From Haliclona indistincta (taxonomy: Eukaryota > Porifera > Demospongiae > Haplosclerida > Chalinidae), in the NCBI GenBank assembly GCA_964017065.1, contig OZ024783.1, forward strand, positions 12,284,313-12,348,312: a stretch of DNA of 64,000 nt, in the 5' to 3' direction. The notes under the pieces were generated by a model, which searched no databases, was not told the origin of the DNA, and worked only from the letters and a program-made list of their open reading frames with translations. This document shows, piece by piece, positions 1 through 12,168 of the stretch (the first letter of the stretch is position 1; every line of letters starts with the position of its first letter). Both the position numbers and the translations under genes were made by a program.

Positions 1-1380
1 GTCCACGCTTGCAGTGTACCGCTGGGGAAAGAACATGAAACCGTTCCACTTTTGCAAGAAACAACTCCACCACGTCAAATCCGATCTGGCCATGGAGTCC
101 AGGTGAACAAAGTGAGGGCGTGAGCGTGATGACTCAAGATTGCGGTATAAGTTGTGTAGAAAAACGCGACCTTGCCGAATTACAGTGGCCGCATGTGAAA
201 GGTGTCCCAGCAGAGATTCAAACTCCTTGTGATGGCCGGAACGTTTCCATCTCCACCGCCAAATCAGAGAACGAATGTACTCCAGTTTATGATCCGGCAG
301 TCGCAATTCTGACCTGACTGTGTCCACAATCACTCCTAGGAAAGTGACAGTCGTTGCCGGTCCCTCAATCTTCTGCGTTGCCACTGGAACCCCTAAGTGG
401 TCCAGTGTGTTTAGCACGCTAGACAAAAGTGAATAGGCATCGCGAGAGGCAGGATGAATGAAAAACAAGTAGTCGTCTAAGTAGTGAATTTGGAGGCGGA
501 TGCCCGTCTGAAAGAGAGCCCAACCGATTGCATCAGCAACTGCGGTAAATAACTTCGGTGCCGAACGCAGACCGAAAGGCAGGGCCTGGTCAACAAAAAC
601 CTGTTCTTGCCATCGAATCCCCAAAAGATGGCGGTCAAGCGGGTGAATAGGGACAAATCTATATGCACTCTTCAGATCGACCTTCACCAGTAGAGTGCCC
701 GACCCCAGAATGTTGATAAGATGTACCGCGTCATCAAGTGACACATATTTTAGTGGACACAGAGATGGCGAAACTCCATCATTGACACTTGCTCCACTAG
801 GGTACGAAAGGTCTACAATCATCCTCCATTGATCAGTTCCCCGCCCTTTCGGCACGAGCCCTATGGGGCTACAGTGTGTAAGCCTTGCTAGTTCGGAATG
901 CAGTGGACCCACCATGCGGCCGCTAGCAAGCTCTCCCTGAACATATTGCGACACCACTTGGGGGTTAGCTAGAGATGATGGATGGTTCCGGTGAGAGGAG
1001 CGCAATCGGGACTGTTGAGGCGTGTATCCCAGATGAAAACCCTCGACCAACCCCCGTAGGACAAAGGAGGTAAACTCGCGATCTGGATGGAACCTGAGAA
1101 GATAAGCGAGCCTCTGAGCGTGAACTGGGGATGAACAATTGGGCCATTGGATAGGATGTGGCAAAGGGGGAGGCGGATGATCCAGTTCGCTTAATTGAGG
1201 CATGTATCGGTATGAGCCAGCGGTGATTCCCAAGTGTAGCAAAGTGAGCTGACACAGAGGGTCTGTAGGGAGAGACAGGTAGCTGTGAACCTGGGCGGAT
1301 GCAGAATATCTATCTTGTAAGGTAACTATGCGCTTGTCACAACACTCATGCACAACCCCCCTCTCGAGAAATTGATATAG
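1..1380 (-). CDS. Reverse transcriptase / RNase H polyprotein, partial (runs off left edge)
   Basis: Translating the complement from 1380 to base 1 gives 460 uninterrupted codons after a TAA at 1383-1381. About residues 85-125 hold a block of the form HPDREF...GLVEGFHLGYT that precedes RT in DIRS/Ngaro-type elements. RT proper then follows: VPKGRG and WRMIVDLS (fingers), VDLKSAYRF with the first catalytic Asp near residue 235, LPFGLRSAP, the catalytic YLDDY at about residues 300-304 (bases 483-472), and FLGVIVDT near 346. A segment resembling the connection to RNase H (LGHLSHAATVIRQGR) runs to the edge. The product would copy the element RNA into cDNA. No ATG lies near the 5' end of the frame. 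The first in-frame ATG is at 1203, after the TAA but before the conserved HPDREF block. Translation could start there, or the frame could be joined by splicing or recoding. No frameshift or stop was found, so this copy may be young. Confidence 0.85.
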
Positions 1381-1653
1381 TTATTATTTTTGGCAAAATC
1401 CCATCGTCATATAAAACATTGATACAACGAGTGGACTAGATCGATTCGGAATTCAAATGATAATCAACGGGTCCAGTCTATTAGGAGGAGATAACCACAT
1501 GGCGACAACCACACGGCCAACATAACCACATAGTGAGTAAATGACGGAGAAATGAATAGCATAAAGTCCGTAGATGATTATGATTATTAAACAGTTATAA
1601 AGTGAATAACATGATTAAACAAAATTGCAGCAACTGAAGTGAGGTTAGCTGGG
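1381..1653 (-). other. Gag-pol intergenic segment
   Basis: About 270 AT-rich bases between the gag stop codon and the opening of the RT frame, with stops in all minus-strand frames. A weak acceptor-like end (pyrimidine-rich stretch ending CTCGAG near 1367) precedes the RT frame, but no convincing partner donor was seen. Whether pol is made by reinitiation, by splicing or from a separate message is unresolved. Confidence 0.45.
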
Positions 1654-3335
1654 TCATGGAGTTGGCTGGTTTGGCGGTTGCCTTAAGGGAGGCGCTGCCG
1701 GTCGCGGCAATCCAGATCCTGATGCCCTTTGCCTTTGGCGGCACTCTTTGGCTGGGTGAGAAGGTCTGAAACACACAGAACACACATGCCGATACGTGCA
1801 ATTTCCAGGGAATGTGCAAGCCCCGTCGTTCCAAGAATTGCAAATCCTGGTCTGCGACCTACCCGCCTGGGAGGGGGATTGTACTGGGTTCTGTGCCAGG
1901 TTATTGCCGCTGCCTTTCAGAAGTGATGGCTGAAGCTGGGCCAATGCGCATTGGGAAGTGACGTGGTCACATTCCTGACACAACAGGCAGTACGTCCCCA
2001 CACCTGACGTGCGTTGCCCTAAGATAGTAGTAGAGTGCAGCCCCGGATGAATAGCATTCCAGGGAAGGGACGGGTTTATGGCGGCCTGCTGTCGAAACAG
2101 TCTGTCATAATCGAGCCAACCCTGTCCACCGTGACGCATGGCTTCTCTGGTTAACAAGATAGCATATGTGAGTCTGTCCCTTGTGATTGAATCCGATGTG
2201 CCTGCAGCCACGTACGTGAGAAAGCAGCATATCCAAGACGGGAGGGTAGAGACTTCCCTCACTCTTGGCCTTGAAGCCATTGGTAAGATGTTCACACCCA
2301 ATGATCCGTGCAGCTCTTCAAAGTGCTGCCTGACAGCTGCGTTATCACCAAGAAGGTCCCTCATTTCGATGTACCGCCCTGACTGAATCTGCTGGAGGAT
2401 ACGGGCTGAGATGGGACGTGTAGATATTGAGAGGCTCATCCCTCCAGTGGCAGCGGGCAGGATCCAGTCCGTGATGCTTGAACCTAGGGCTGGAAGATTC
2501 TGCGGTCTAAGAAGTGGGACACCAGAATGCATAGACGCCAACGCTCCATGCGTCAACAGGGGGTTACCCGAAGTGGATGAGGTCGCCAATGGAATTGACA
2601 CGATCGAGGCTGAAGTGGGCATAGTGCCCAATGGTGCACCTAAAAAACAAAATGAAGGAAACGCGTGTGTGCGGGCAAGCCCAACATACGAGAGTGAGAA
2701 AGATTAGGGGGAGAAGAAAAATAAAAGAGAGAAAGAGAGCAGGAGAGAATTTAAAAAAATGGCAGGTCTACACGCGCACACATGTACATAACCCAGCGCA
2801 GTATACTCCTAAATACTGCAATACACTACTGTTACTTTCGGTATTGACTTAAAATAGGGGGCGGTGCCACTTATAGTAAACTGGTAAGAGTAAAAGGAAT
2901 GTAGCATATGAATGCATATCACGCACCTGAAATAGTAGATTGCGCACGTGGGACAACCGGTGCGTGGGCTGAGGTGGGAGAAACTGCCGACGATGGTAAG
3001 GGTCCACTTGTGGGCACTGTGGTAGTGGTGGTAGTAGTAGTACTGCTTGACACCAGAGAGACCGACGGCTGTGAGGCGGCATCAGCACGTTCCTCCCTGA
3101 CAATCTCTCGCACCATCTGTAGCAACCGCTCCAGACCCAGCTCCGATACCTGTGTTGAGGGAGCATGACTTCCGGCAGCAACACTGGTAGCAGTGGACAC
3201 AATCGCTGTCTGAATGGATGTTGGAGGCACCAAAGAGCTGCTCCTGGTTGCGTAGGGGTGCGAGCCATTGGCGGTCGAGCGCTGGACCAGAGAGCTATTC
3301 CCTGCCCCACGACCACGAGACCTTCCTCGCGGCAT
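1654..3335 (-). CDS. Gag-like nucleocapsid protein with three zinc fingers (two exons)
   Basis: Exon 1 runs 3335-2927 and exon 2 runs 2639-1654. Joining them gives 1395 nt, exactly 464 codons plus stop. The donor reads TTTCAG|GTGCGT, and the acceptor is a T-rich tract ending TTTTTTAG|GTGC; the intron is phase 1. The N-terminus is Arg/Gly-rich (MPRGRSRGRG), followed by a Ser/Thr-rich region with a short Thr run encoded by a trinucleotide repeat. The middle has the WICCFLTYVA...YDRLFRQQAA block characteristic of gag-like proteins of DIRS/Ngaro-type elements. The C-terminus carries CX2CX4HX4C (about residues 354-367), CX7CX5CX3H (403-421) and a second CX2CX4HX4C (423-436). It likely packages element RNA. 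The CCCH finger between two retroviral-type knuckles is the distinguishing feature. The splice model is inferred from the sequence alone. Confidence 0.8.
2640..2926 (-). other. Intron in the gag-like gene
   Basis: 287-nt segment bounded by AG|GTGCGT (donor at 2926) and a T-rich tract ending AG (acceptor at 2640). Reading through it from exon 1 meets a TGA at 2921-2919. Removing it restores a single frame between the Ser/Thr-rich N-terminus and the zinc-finger half. Confidence 0.75.
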
Positions 3336-3557
3336 GCTTCAAAAAGAAATACAGATAGAAGACAACTTGGTTAGAGGGGGTGAAGGAAGAAAGTAGGGGC
3401 GATGAACAAGATTGAAGCGGATACAGAGAGGCAGAAGACAGTAGACAAGTCGCGTTGTAGGATCAATGCATGAGGTACGAAGCTCCGCCCACCACGCAAT
3501 CACAGGGAGTGCCCCTTGAATATTAACTACATTTGCTCCTAGTGAGCCAAATGCTCA
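3336..3557. other. 5' flank/leader of the retroelement
   Basis: About 220 bases upstream of the gag ATG with no coding potential seen. It contains purine-rich stretches and ends directly at the first AT-rich satellite unit. It may hold the element's 5' untranslated region and terminal repeat, but no repeat partner is visible in the window. Confidence 0.4.
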
Positions 3558-4003
3558 TTATATATTTTTTTCAATAGTGCACAAGCTACCAAATACATAA
3601 AAAATATAATAATAATAAAATAATGGTAAAAAAATTAAATAAAAAACCATTGTTCCCATGCGTCATGGGAACATTGTTTTTAATTTAATTTTTTTATTTT
3701 AATTTTTATTACAATTATTCTATTATTATTATATATTTTTTTCAATAGTACACAAGCAACCACATACATAAAAAATATAATAATAATAAAATAATGGTAA
3801 AAAAAATTAAATAAAAAACCATTGTTCCCATGACGCATGGGAACATTGTTTTTAATTTAATTTTTTTATTTTAATTTTTTTAAACATTATCTTATTATTA
3901 TTATATATTTTTTTCAATAGTACACAAGCTACCAAATACATAAAAAATATAATAATAATAAAATAATGGTAAAAAATATTAAATAAAAAACCATTGTTCC
4001 CAT

Positions 4004-4313
4004 ACCATAATCAATGCAAAGTGTGCATTTCCGGGCACACTGAAGCCACAAATGTGCAAAACGATCGCCTCTGCGCCGAGTGCCTTTCGCTCACTACGTA
4101 CGGGAGGCAAACCTATGTCAATCTTCGGTTACAGTAATGTTTTAGTTGAATAAGCGCGAGAAACAAATTTTGTTTTTTTGTGGAAAATTTCCATTCTACA
4201 CTTTGGCTATATTTGAGATTTCTGAGGCACTCTACACACTATTTATGATGTTCAATGTGGGTGGTACCAATTATGATGCAAAAAGGCATAATTAGGGGTT
4301 AAAGTGTTATGGG
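4004..4313. repeat. 310-bp spacer, copy 1 (in hairpin apex of a satellite unit)
   Basis: The left arm GTTCCCAT ends at 4003 and the right arm CGTCATGAGAACA resumes at 4314. Between them lies 310 bp of non-satellite sequence starting ACCATAATCAATGC and ending in GGGGTTAAAGTGTTATGGG. It contains a small GTGTGC/GCACAC hairpin. It is nearly identical to the copy at 8080-8389. No coding potential was seen. Confidence 0.8.
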
Positions 4314-6135
4314 CGTCATGAGAACAATGTTTTTTTTCTAATCATATTTGGTTTTTTTGTTTAACTTTTTTTTACCATTCTTTCACACAATAAACCACAT
4401 ACATAAAAAATATAATAAAATAATGGTAAAAAAAATTAAATAAAAAACCATTGTTCCCATGCGTCATGGGAACATTGTTTTTAATTTAATTCTTTTATTT
4501 TAATTTTTTTTACCCTTATCTTATTATTATTATATATTTTTTTCAATAGTGCACAAGCTACCAAATACATAAAAAATATAATAATAATAAAATAATGGTA
4601 AAAAAAATTAAATAAAAAACCATTGTTCCCATGCGTCATGGGAACATTGTTTTTAATTTAATTTTTTTATTTTAATTTTTTTAACCATTATCTTATTATT
4701 ATTATATATTTTTTTCAATAGTGCACAAGCTACCAAATACATAAAAAATATAATAATAATAAAATAATGGTTAAAAAAATTGAATAAAAAACCATTGTTC
4801 CCATGCGTCATGGGAACATTGTTTTTAATTTAATTTTTTTATTTTAATTTTTATTACAATTATTTTATTATTATTATATATTTTTTTCAATAGTACACAT
4901 GCTACCAAATACATAAAAAATATAATAATACTAAAATAATGGAAAAAAAATTAAATAAAAAACCATTGTTCCCATGCGTCATGGGAACATTGTTTTTAAT
5001 TTAATTCTTTTATTTTAATTTTTTTAACCATTATCTTATTATTATTATATATTTTTTTCAATAGTGCACAAGCTACCAAATACATAAAAAATATAATAAT
5101 AATAAAATAATGGTTAAAAAAATTGAATAAAAAACCATTGTTCCCATGCGTCATGGGAACATTGTTTTTAATTTAATTTTTTTATTTTAATTTTTATTAC
5201 AATTATTTTATTATTATTATATTTTTTTTTCAATAGTACACATGCTACCAAATACATAAAAAATATAATAATACTAAAATAATGGAAAAAAAATTAAATA
5301 AAAAACCATTGTTCCCATGCGTCATGGGAACATTGTTTTTAATTTAATTCTTTTATTTTAATTTTTTTTACCCTTATCTTATTATTATTATATATTTTTT
5401 TCAATAGTGCACAAGCTACCAAATACATAAAAAATATAATAATAATAAAATAATGGTAAAAAAAATTAAATAAAAAACCATTGTTCCCATGCGTCATGGG
5501 AACATTGTTTTTAATTTAATTTTTTATTTTAATTTTTATTACAATTATTCTATTATTATTATATATTTTTTTCAATAGTACACAAGCAACCACATACATA
5601 AAAAATATAATAATAATAAAATAATGGTAAAAAAAATTAAATAAAAAACCATTGTTCCCATGCGTCATGGGAACATTGTTTTTTATTTAATTCTTTTATT
5701 TTAATTTTTTTTACCATTATCTTATTATTATTATATATTTTTTCAATAGTACACAAGCTACCAAATACATAAAAAATATAATAATAATAAATTAATGGTA
5801 AAAAAATAAAATAAAAAACCATTGTTCCCATGCGTCATGGGAACATTATTTTTAATTTAATTCTTTTATTTTAATTTTTTTTACCCTTATCTTATTATTA
5901 TTATATATTTTTTTCAATAGTGCACAAGCTACCAAATACATAAAAAATATAATAATAATAAAATAATGGTTAAAAAAATTGAATAAAAAACCATTGTTCC
6001 CATGCGTCATGGGAACATTGTTTTTAATTTAATTTTTTTATTTTAATTTTTATTACAATTATTTTATTATTATTATATATTTTTTTCAATAGTACACATG
6101 CTACCAAATACCTAAAAAATATAATAATACTAAAA

Positions 6136-6837
6136 TGTGACCGCGTCTAGGAAAACCGACCAAATCGCGCAAATTATCGAACTGAGATAATAGCGTTTTA
6201 GTACGCTCGACTGAATTTTGTGGGGAATCGAGTTATGTGCTCCGGAGGATAGTTCCATTATTCCTGCATTATGTCGAGGTAGTCCCGTGTCGCGGAACGC
6301 TCTAGTTGTTCTGTACTGTACGAAGCGTTTGTTTAGCGCTACCAAGTTTCTGTTCGCCCGTATACCAATGCAATAATTTTGTTGTCACGCGCTCACCATG
6401 GCAACGCTAGGCTGACAGCACGAGCGCTTGCTGAGCAAGAGCAGGCTTTGTTTGTGATACTGTACCTTGTTTAGTCATCTCTAGACTTCTATGAAGCAGG
6501 ATGGAAAGAGATACAACGACAAATCCAACGCTAGCCATTGTTTCAAGCGTTTCTCTTCGTTGGTGGGCGTGGTCACGTTGGATTCAAATTTACGTATACG
6601 GAATATTAGAGCGAATATACGGAAGTTAATTTTCGAACTAAAAATTGAATTTACTCAACACAATACCAATACTTAGCCAATAGCGGTCGCGTTTGGCATT
6701 ATATCTTAGCGACGGAATGCGCGATCTAGACGCTTCAAGAACTGCTGTACTCGCCAAGGATAGGGGAATCTAATGGTACCAATAACTCGATTTTTATAAT
6801 TTGCGCGATTTGGTTGGTTTTTCCAGACATGGTCACA
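6136..6837. mobile_element. 702-bp TIR element with TGTGACC ends (non-autonomous)
   Basis: The left end TGTGACCGCGTCTAGGAAAA pairs with the inverted right end TGTGACCATGTCTGGAAAAA. Similarity continues through CCAAATCGCGCAAATTAT, giving imperfect inverted repeats of about 45 bp. It interrupts a satellite unit. The paralogous unit at 9494-9530, which shares the rare variant ACCTAAAAAAT, lacks it. Comparison gives a 2-bp duplication, AA. There is no transposase-like frame. Superfamily is unassigned: the 2-bp AA duplication fits none of the common superfamilies clearly. Confidence 0.8.
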
Positions 6838-8079
6838 AATAATGGTAAAAAAATTAAATAAAAAACCATTGTTCCCATGCGTCATGGGAACATTGTTTTT
6901 AATTTAATTCTTTTATTTTAATTTTTTTTACCCTTATCTTATAATTATTATATATTTTTTTCAATAGTGCACAAGCTACCAAATACATAAAAAATATAAT
7001 AATAATAAAATAATGGTAAAAAAAATTAAATAAAAAACCATTGTTCCCATGCGTCGTGGGAACATTGTTTTTAATTTAATTTTTTTATTTTAATTTTTAT
7101 TACAATTATTCTATTATTATTATATATTTTTTTCAATAGTACACAAGCAACCACATACATAAAAAATATAATAATAATTAAATAATGGTAAAAAAAATTA
7201 AATAAAAAACCATTGTTCCCATGCGTCATGGGAACATTGTTTTTTATTTAATTCTTTTATTTTAATTTTTTTTACCATTATCTTATTATTATTATATATT
7301 TTTTCAATAGTACACAAGCTACCAAATACATAAAAAATATAATAATAATAAAATAATGGTAAAAAAATAAAAAAAAAAACCATTGTTCCCATGCGTCATG
7401 GGAACATTATTTTTAATTTAATTCTTTTATTTTAATTTTTTTACCCTTATCTTATTATTATTATATATTTTTTTCAATAGTGCACAAGCTACCAAATACA
7501 TAAAAAATATAATAATAATGAAATAATGGTTTAAAAAATTAAATAAAAAACCATTGTTCCCATGCGTCATGGGAACATTGTTTTTAATTTAATTTTTTTA
7601 TTTTAATTTTTATTACAATTATTTTATTATTATTATATATTTTTTTCAATAGTACACAAGCAACCACATACATAAAAAATATAATAATAATAAAATAATG
7701 GTAAAAAAAAAATAAATGAAATACCATTGTTTCTATGCGTCATGGTAACATTGTTTTTAATTTAATATTTTTATTTTTATTTTTTTTACCATTGTTTTAT
7801 TGTTATTATATAATTTTTTCAATAGTACACAAGCAACCACATACATAAAAATATAATAATAATAAAATAATGGTAAAAAAAATTAAATAAAAAACCATTG
7901 TTCCCATGCGTCATGGGAACATTGTTTTTAATTTAATTTTTTTATTTTAATTTTTTTAAACATTATCTTATTATTATTATATATTTTTTTCAATAGTACA
8001 CAAGCTACCAAATACATAAAAAATATAATAATAATAAAATAATGGTAAAAAATATTAAATAAAAAACCATTGTTCCCAT

Positions 8080-8389
8080 ACCATAATCAATGCAAAGTGT
8101 GCATTTCCGGGCACACTGAAGCCACAAATGTGCAAAACGATCGCCTCTGCGCCGAGTGCCTTTCGCTCACTACGTACGGGAGGCAAACCTATGTCAATCT
8201 TCGGTTACAGTAATGTTTTAGTTGAATAAGCGCGAGAAACAAATTTTGTTTTTTTGTGGAAAATTTCCATTCTACACTTTGGCTATATTTGAGATTTCTG
8301 AGGCACTCTACACACTATTTATGATGTTCAATGTGGGTGGTACCAATTATGATGCAAAAAGGCATAATTAGGGGTTAAAGGGTTATGGG
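8080..8389. repeat. 310-bp spacer, copy 2
   Basis: Same 310-bp sequence as at 4004-4313, in the same position of a satellite unit and flanked by matching variant units. The two copies therefore belong to a duplicated block about 4.08 kb apart. Confidence 0.8.
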
Positions 8390-10631
8390 CGTCATGAGAA
8401 CAATGTTTTTTTTCTAATCATATTTGGTTTTTTTGTTTAACTTTTTTTTACCATTCTTTCACACAATAAACCACATACATAAAAAATATAATAAAATAAT
8501 GGTAAAAAAAATTAAATAAAAAACCATTGTTCCCATGCGTCATGGGAACATTGTTTTTAATTTAATTTTTTTATTTTAATTTTTATTACAATTATTTTAT
8601 TATTATTATATTTTTTTTTCAATAGTACACATGCTACCAAATACATAAAAAATATAATAATACTAAAATAATGGAAAAAAAATTAAATAAAAAACCATTG
8701 TTCCCATGCGTCATGGGAACATTGTTTTTAATTTAATTCTTTTATTTTAATTTTTTTTACCCTTATCTTATTATTATTATATATTTTTTTCAATAGTGCA
8801 CAAGCTACCAAATACATAAAAAATATAATAATAATAAAATAATGGTAAAAAAAATTAAATAAAAAACCATTGTTCCCATGCGTCATGGGAACATTGTTTT
8901 TAATTTAATTTTTTATTTTAATTTTTATTACAATTATTCTATTATTATTATATATTTTTTTCAATAGTACACAAGCAACCACATACATAAAAAATATAAT
9001 AATAATAAAATAATGGTAAAAAAAATTAAATAAAAAACCATTGTTCCCATGCGTCATGGGAACATTGTTTTTTATTTAATTCTTTTATTTTAATTTTTTT
9101 TACCATTATCTTATTATTATTATATATTTTTTCAATAGTACACAAGCTACCAAATACATAAAAAATATAATAATAATAAATTAATGGTAAAAAAATAAAA
9201 TAAAAAACCATTGTTCCCATGCGTCATGGGAACATTATTTTTAATTTAATTCTTTTATTTTAATTTTTTTTACCCTTATCTTATTATTATTATATATTTT
9301 TTTCAATAGTGCACAAGCTACCAAATACATAAAAAATATAATAATAATAAAATAATGGTTAAAAAAATTGAATAAAAAACCATTGTTCCCATGCGTCATG
9401 GGAACATTGTTTTTAATTTAATTTTTTTATTTTAATTTTTATTACAATTATTTTATTATTATTATATATTTTTTTCAATAGTACACATGCTACCAAATAC
9501 CTAAAAAATATAATAATACTAAAATAATGGTAAAAAAATTAAATAAAAAAAAAATGTTCCCATGCGTCATGGGAACATTGTTTTTAATTTAATTCTTTTA
9601 TTTTAATTTTTTTTACCCTTATCTTATAATTATTATATATTTTTTTCAATAGTGCACAAGCTACCAAATACATAAAAAATATAAAATAATGGTAAAAAAA
9701 ATTAAATAAAAAACCATTGTTCCCATGCGTCGTGGGAACATTGTTTTTAATTTAATTTTTTTATTTTAATTTTTATTACAATTATTCTATTATTATTATA
9801 TATTTTTTTCAATAGTACACAAGCAACCACATACATAAATAATTTAATAATAATTAAATAATGGTAAAAAAAATTAAATAAAAAACCATTGTTCCCATGC
9901 GTCATGGGAACATTGTTTTTTATTTAATTCTTTTATTTTAATTTTTTTTACCATTATCTTATTATTATTATATATTTTTTGTAATAGTACACAAGCTACC
10001 AAATACATAAAAAATATAATAATAATAAAATAATGGTAAAAAAATAAAATAAAAAACCATTGTTCCCATGCGTCATGGGAACATTATTTTTAATTTAATT
10101 CTTTTATTTTAATTTTTTTGCCCTTATCTTATTATTATTATATATTTTTTTCAATAGTGCACAAGCTACCAAATACATAAAAAATATAATAATAATGAAA
10201 TAATGGTTTAAAAAATTAAATAAAAAACCATTGTTCCCATGCGTCAAGGGAACATTGTTTTTAATTTAATTTTTTTATTTTAATTTTTATTACAATTATT
10301 TTATTATTATTATATATTTTTTTCAATAGTACACAAGCAACCACATACATAAAAAATATAATAATAATAAAATAATGGTAAAAAAAAATAAATGAAATAC
10401 CATTGTTTCTATGCGTCATGGTAACATTGTTTTTAATTTAATATTTTTATTTTAATTTTTTTTACCATTATCTTATTATTATTATATATTTTTTTCAATA
10501 GTACACAAGCTACCAAATACATAAAAAATATAATAATAATAAAATGATGGTAAAAAATATTAAATAAAAAACCATTGTTCCCATACCATAATCAATGCAA
10601 AGTGTGCATTTCCGGGCACACTGAAGCCACA

Positions 10632-10634
10632 AAT
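10632..10634. repeat. Harbinger target-site duplication, left (AAT)
   Basis: AAT precedes the left terminal repeat and is repeated at 13281-13283. Spacer copies at 4004 and 8080 have a single AAT at the matching position. Confidence 0.85.
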
Positions 10635-10658
10635 AGAGAGGTTGCGATTCCCGTTTAC
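10635..10658 (+). repeat. Harbinger left terminal inverted repeat
   Basis: Starts AGAGAGGTTGCGATTC, then CCGTTTAC. Matches the reverse complement of the right end with 16 perfect bases and then mismatches. Confidence 0.9.
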
Positions 10659-10677
10659 GTAGTACGGCAAACCTCTG

Positions 10678-10685
10678 TGACGTCA
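10678..10685. promoter_or_regulatory. Subterminal TGACGTCA palindrome, left
   Basis: A perfect TGACGTCA lies 43 bp inside the left end. Two partial copies and one perfect copy lie 55-100 bp inside the right end. The symmetry suggests a binding site for the Myb-like protein or transposase, or a CRE-type promoter element for the two outward-facing gene starts. Confidence 0.45.
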
Positions 10686-10826
10686 TGTGATGAAACTAGT
10701 ACGTAGTACTGGACTACATACTGGGCCTTGGGCGCGGCCTGCTAGCGCGCGCATTATCGTGCACGCGCTGAGACTGAGTACGCTATGGAAAGAGAAAGGT
10801 AAGATACTCACAGCACGATCGAGTTG

Positions 10827-12112
10827 ATGCACGTTTCAACTATAAAATTATTTAGGCGGCAGTTGAAAGAATTTGTGGAAGTGAAAGTTGTGAGCTCTCT
10901 AGCACACGATCTTTCGTCAGACAGTGAATCATCGAACGACGATGACGAAGAGATTTTGCTTGCCTTGAGTGAGCTAGCTACTCCTACCAAACAGCTATTG
11001 GGATGCAGGGTAAATCTAGAGGACTTTTCTCCCTTACAGTGCGAGCAGTTTTTCAGGTATGCCTATATTTTTGGCTCAATTTTGTGCGATTACATCGATT
11101 ATATAATAGATTTGGAAAGGAAGACATTCCTGTACTGTACAGAACCCTGTGCATACCAGAGAAGTACAGGTGTGATCAAGGTACAACAGCTACTGGGATG
11201 GAAGCTCTGCTGATACTTCTTCGACGGCTGGCGTATCCCAACAGGTTATCTGACCTAGTTCCTTTCTTTTGTCGTTCAAAATCTGAATTGAGTCGCATCT
11301 TCAATATAGTAAGCAAAATAATAATAGATTATAATTATGCTCATGTATAAATTTATTCTGCAGGTACTTGATGATGTGTACAGTAGGTTCAGTCATTTGT
11401 TAACTGATTTTGATTTGGTTTGGCTTGACAAACAGCAATTTTCTGAGGCAATTCAAGCATGTGGTGCTCCCCTGAACACTTGTATTGGATTTGTAGATGG
11501 TACGACAAGGGCAATTGCGCGACCGTCAGTCAACCAACGAGCAATGTTCAATGGCCACAAGAGGATTCATTGCTTAAAATTTCAGGTAAACATCACTTTT
11601 ACTGCTACTATAATTATGACATTATTAATTTTAATTTTTTGCTGCAGTCAATGTCTACTCCTAATGGACTAATAGCTCATTTGTTTGGACCAATCGAAGG
11701 GCGGCGACATGATGCCCACATGCTGTCTGAGAGTGGGCTTTTAGATAAGATTAGACCACTTACCAATGGTAACGGTGATCCGTATGTGGTTTACGGAGAC
11801 CCTGCCTATGGTGTTACACGCAACTTTATTTCTCCATATCGTGGTAGTAATCTTACCACATCCGAGAAAGAGTTCAACAAAGCCATGAGTAGTTTGCGTG
11901 TATCAGTTGAGTGGACATTCGGCAAGATTACACAACTCTTCGCTTTCCTTGATTTCAAGAAAAACCTTAAATTACTACTTCAACCTGTTGGCAAATACTA
12001 TCTTGTTGGAGCACTATTGACAAACTGCCACACATGTTTGTATAGTTCACAGACATCACAGTTTTTTGATGTAGCTCCTCCTAATTTAGAACTATACATT
12101 ACTAATCAATAA
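10827..12112 (+). CDS. Harbinger DDE transposase (HARBI1-like nuclease), four exons
   Basis: Exons 10827-11056, 11110-11308, 11364-11585 and 11648-12112 join to 1116 nt, that is 371 residues plus stop. The introns are 53, 55 and 62 nt with GTATGC, GTAAGC and GTAAAC donors and AG acceptors. The length sum is divisible by three only with the ATG at 10827. The joins restore family motifs: FRFGKEDIPVLY, then EALLILLRRLAYPNRLSDLVP, SELSRIFNI|VLDDVYSRF and KFQ|SMSTPNGLIAHLFGP. The catalytic triad is D188 (GFVDGT), D268 (YGDPAYG) and E305 (VEWTFG). EGRRHDAHML and LQPVGKYYLV are also typical. The N-terminus is acidic and Ser-rich. It would cut and rejoin the element ends, guided to them by the Myb-like partner encoded opposite. 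Nothing is visibly broken. Confidence 0.93.
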
Positions 12113-12168
12113 TATTAATCACTTTATTACAATATTTCAATCATTGAATCACACTGTGCACTGAATCA

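Larger units (their letters stand above)
1..3557 (-). mobile_element. Tyrosine-recombinase-type (DIRS/Ngaro-like) retrotransposon, 3' part cut by window edge
   Basis: A minus-strand retroelement whose gag-like gene (3335-1654) is followed by an open reverse transcriptase frame (1380-1). The RT carries YLDD, a PKGRG..QWRMIVDLS block and an FLGV block in the form typical of DIRS/Ngaro-group elements rather than LTR-Gypsy. The gag has the CCHC-CCCH-CCHC zinc-finger layout seen in that group. The tyrosine recombinase expected downstream would lie beyond base 1, so the class assignment rests on RT and gag style. No terminal repeat can be identified. The outer boundary near 3557 is simply where the adjoining satellite begins and is approximate. 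Confidence 0.75.

Noticed and set aside
1595..1843. Minus-strand 82-codon frame
   Set aside because: Overlaps the zinc-finger end of gag in another frame. The gag frame has the conserved cysteines.
5637..5831. Recurring 64-codon frame starting MGTMVFYF in the AT satellite
   Set aside because: Repeats with the satellite unit, has low complexity and has no gene context.
10808..10990. Minus-strand 60-codon frame
   Set aside because: Shadow of exon 1 of the Harbinger transposase.
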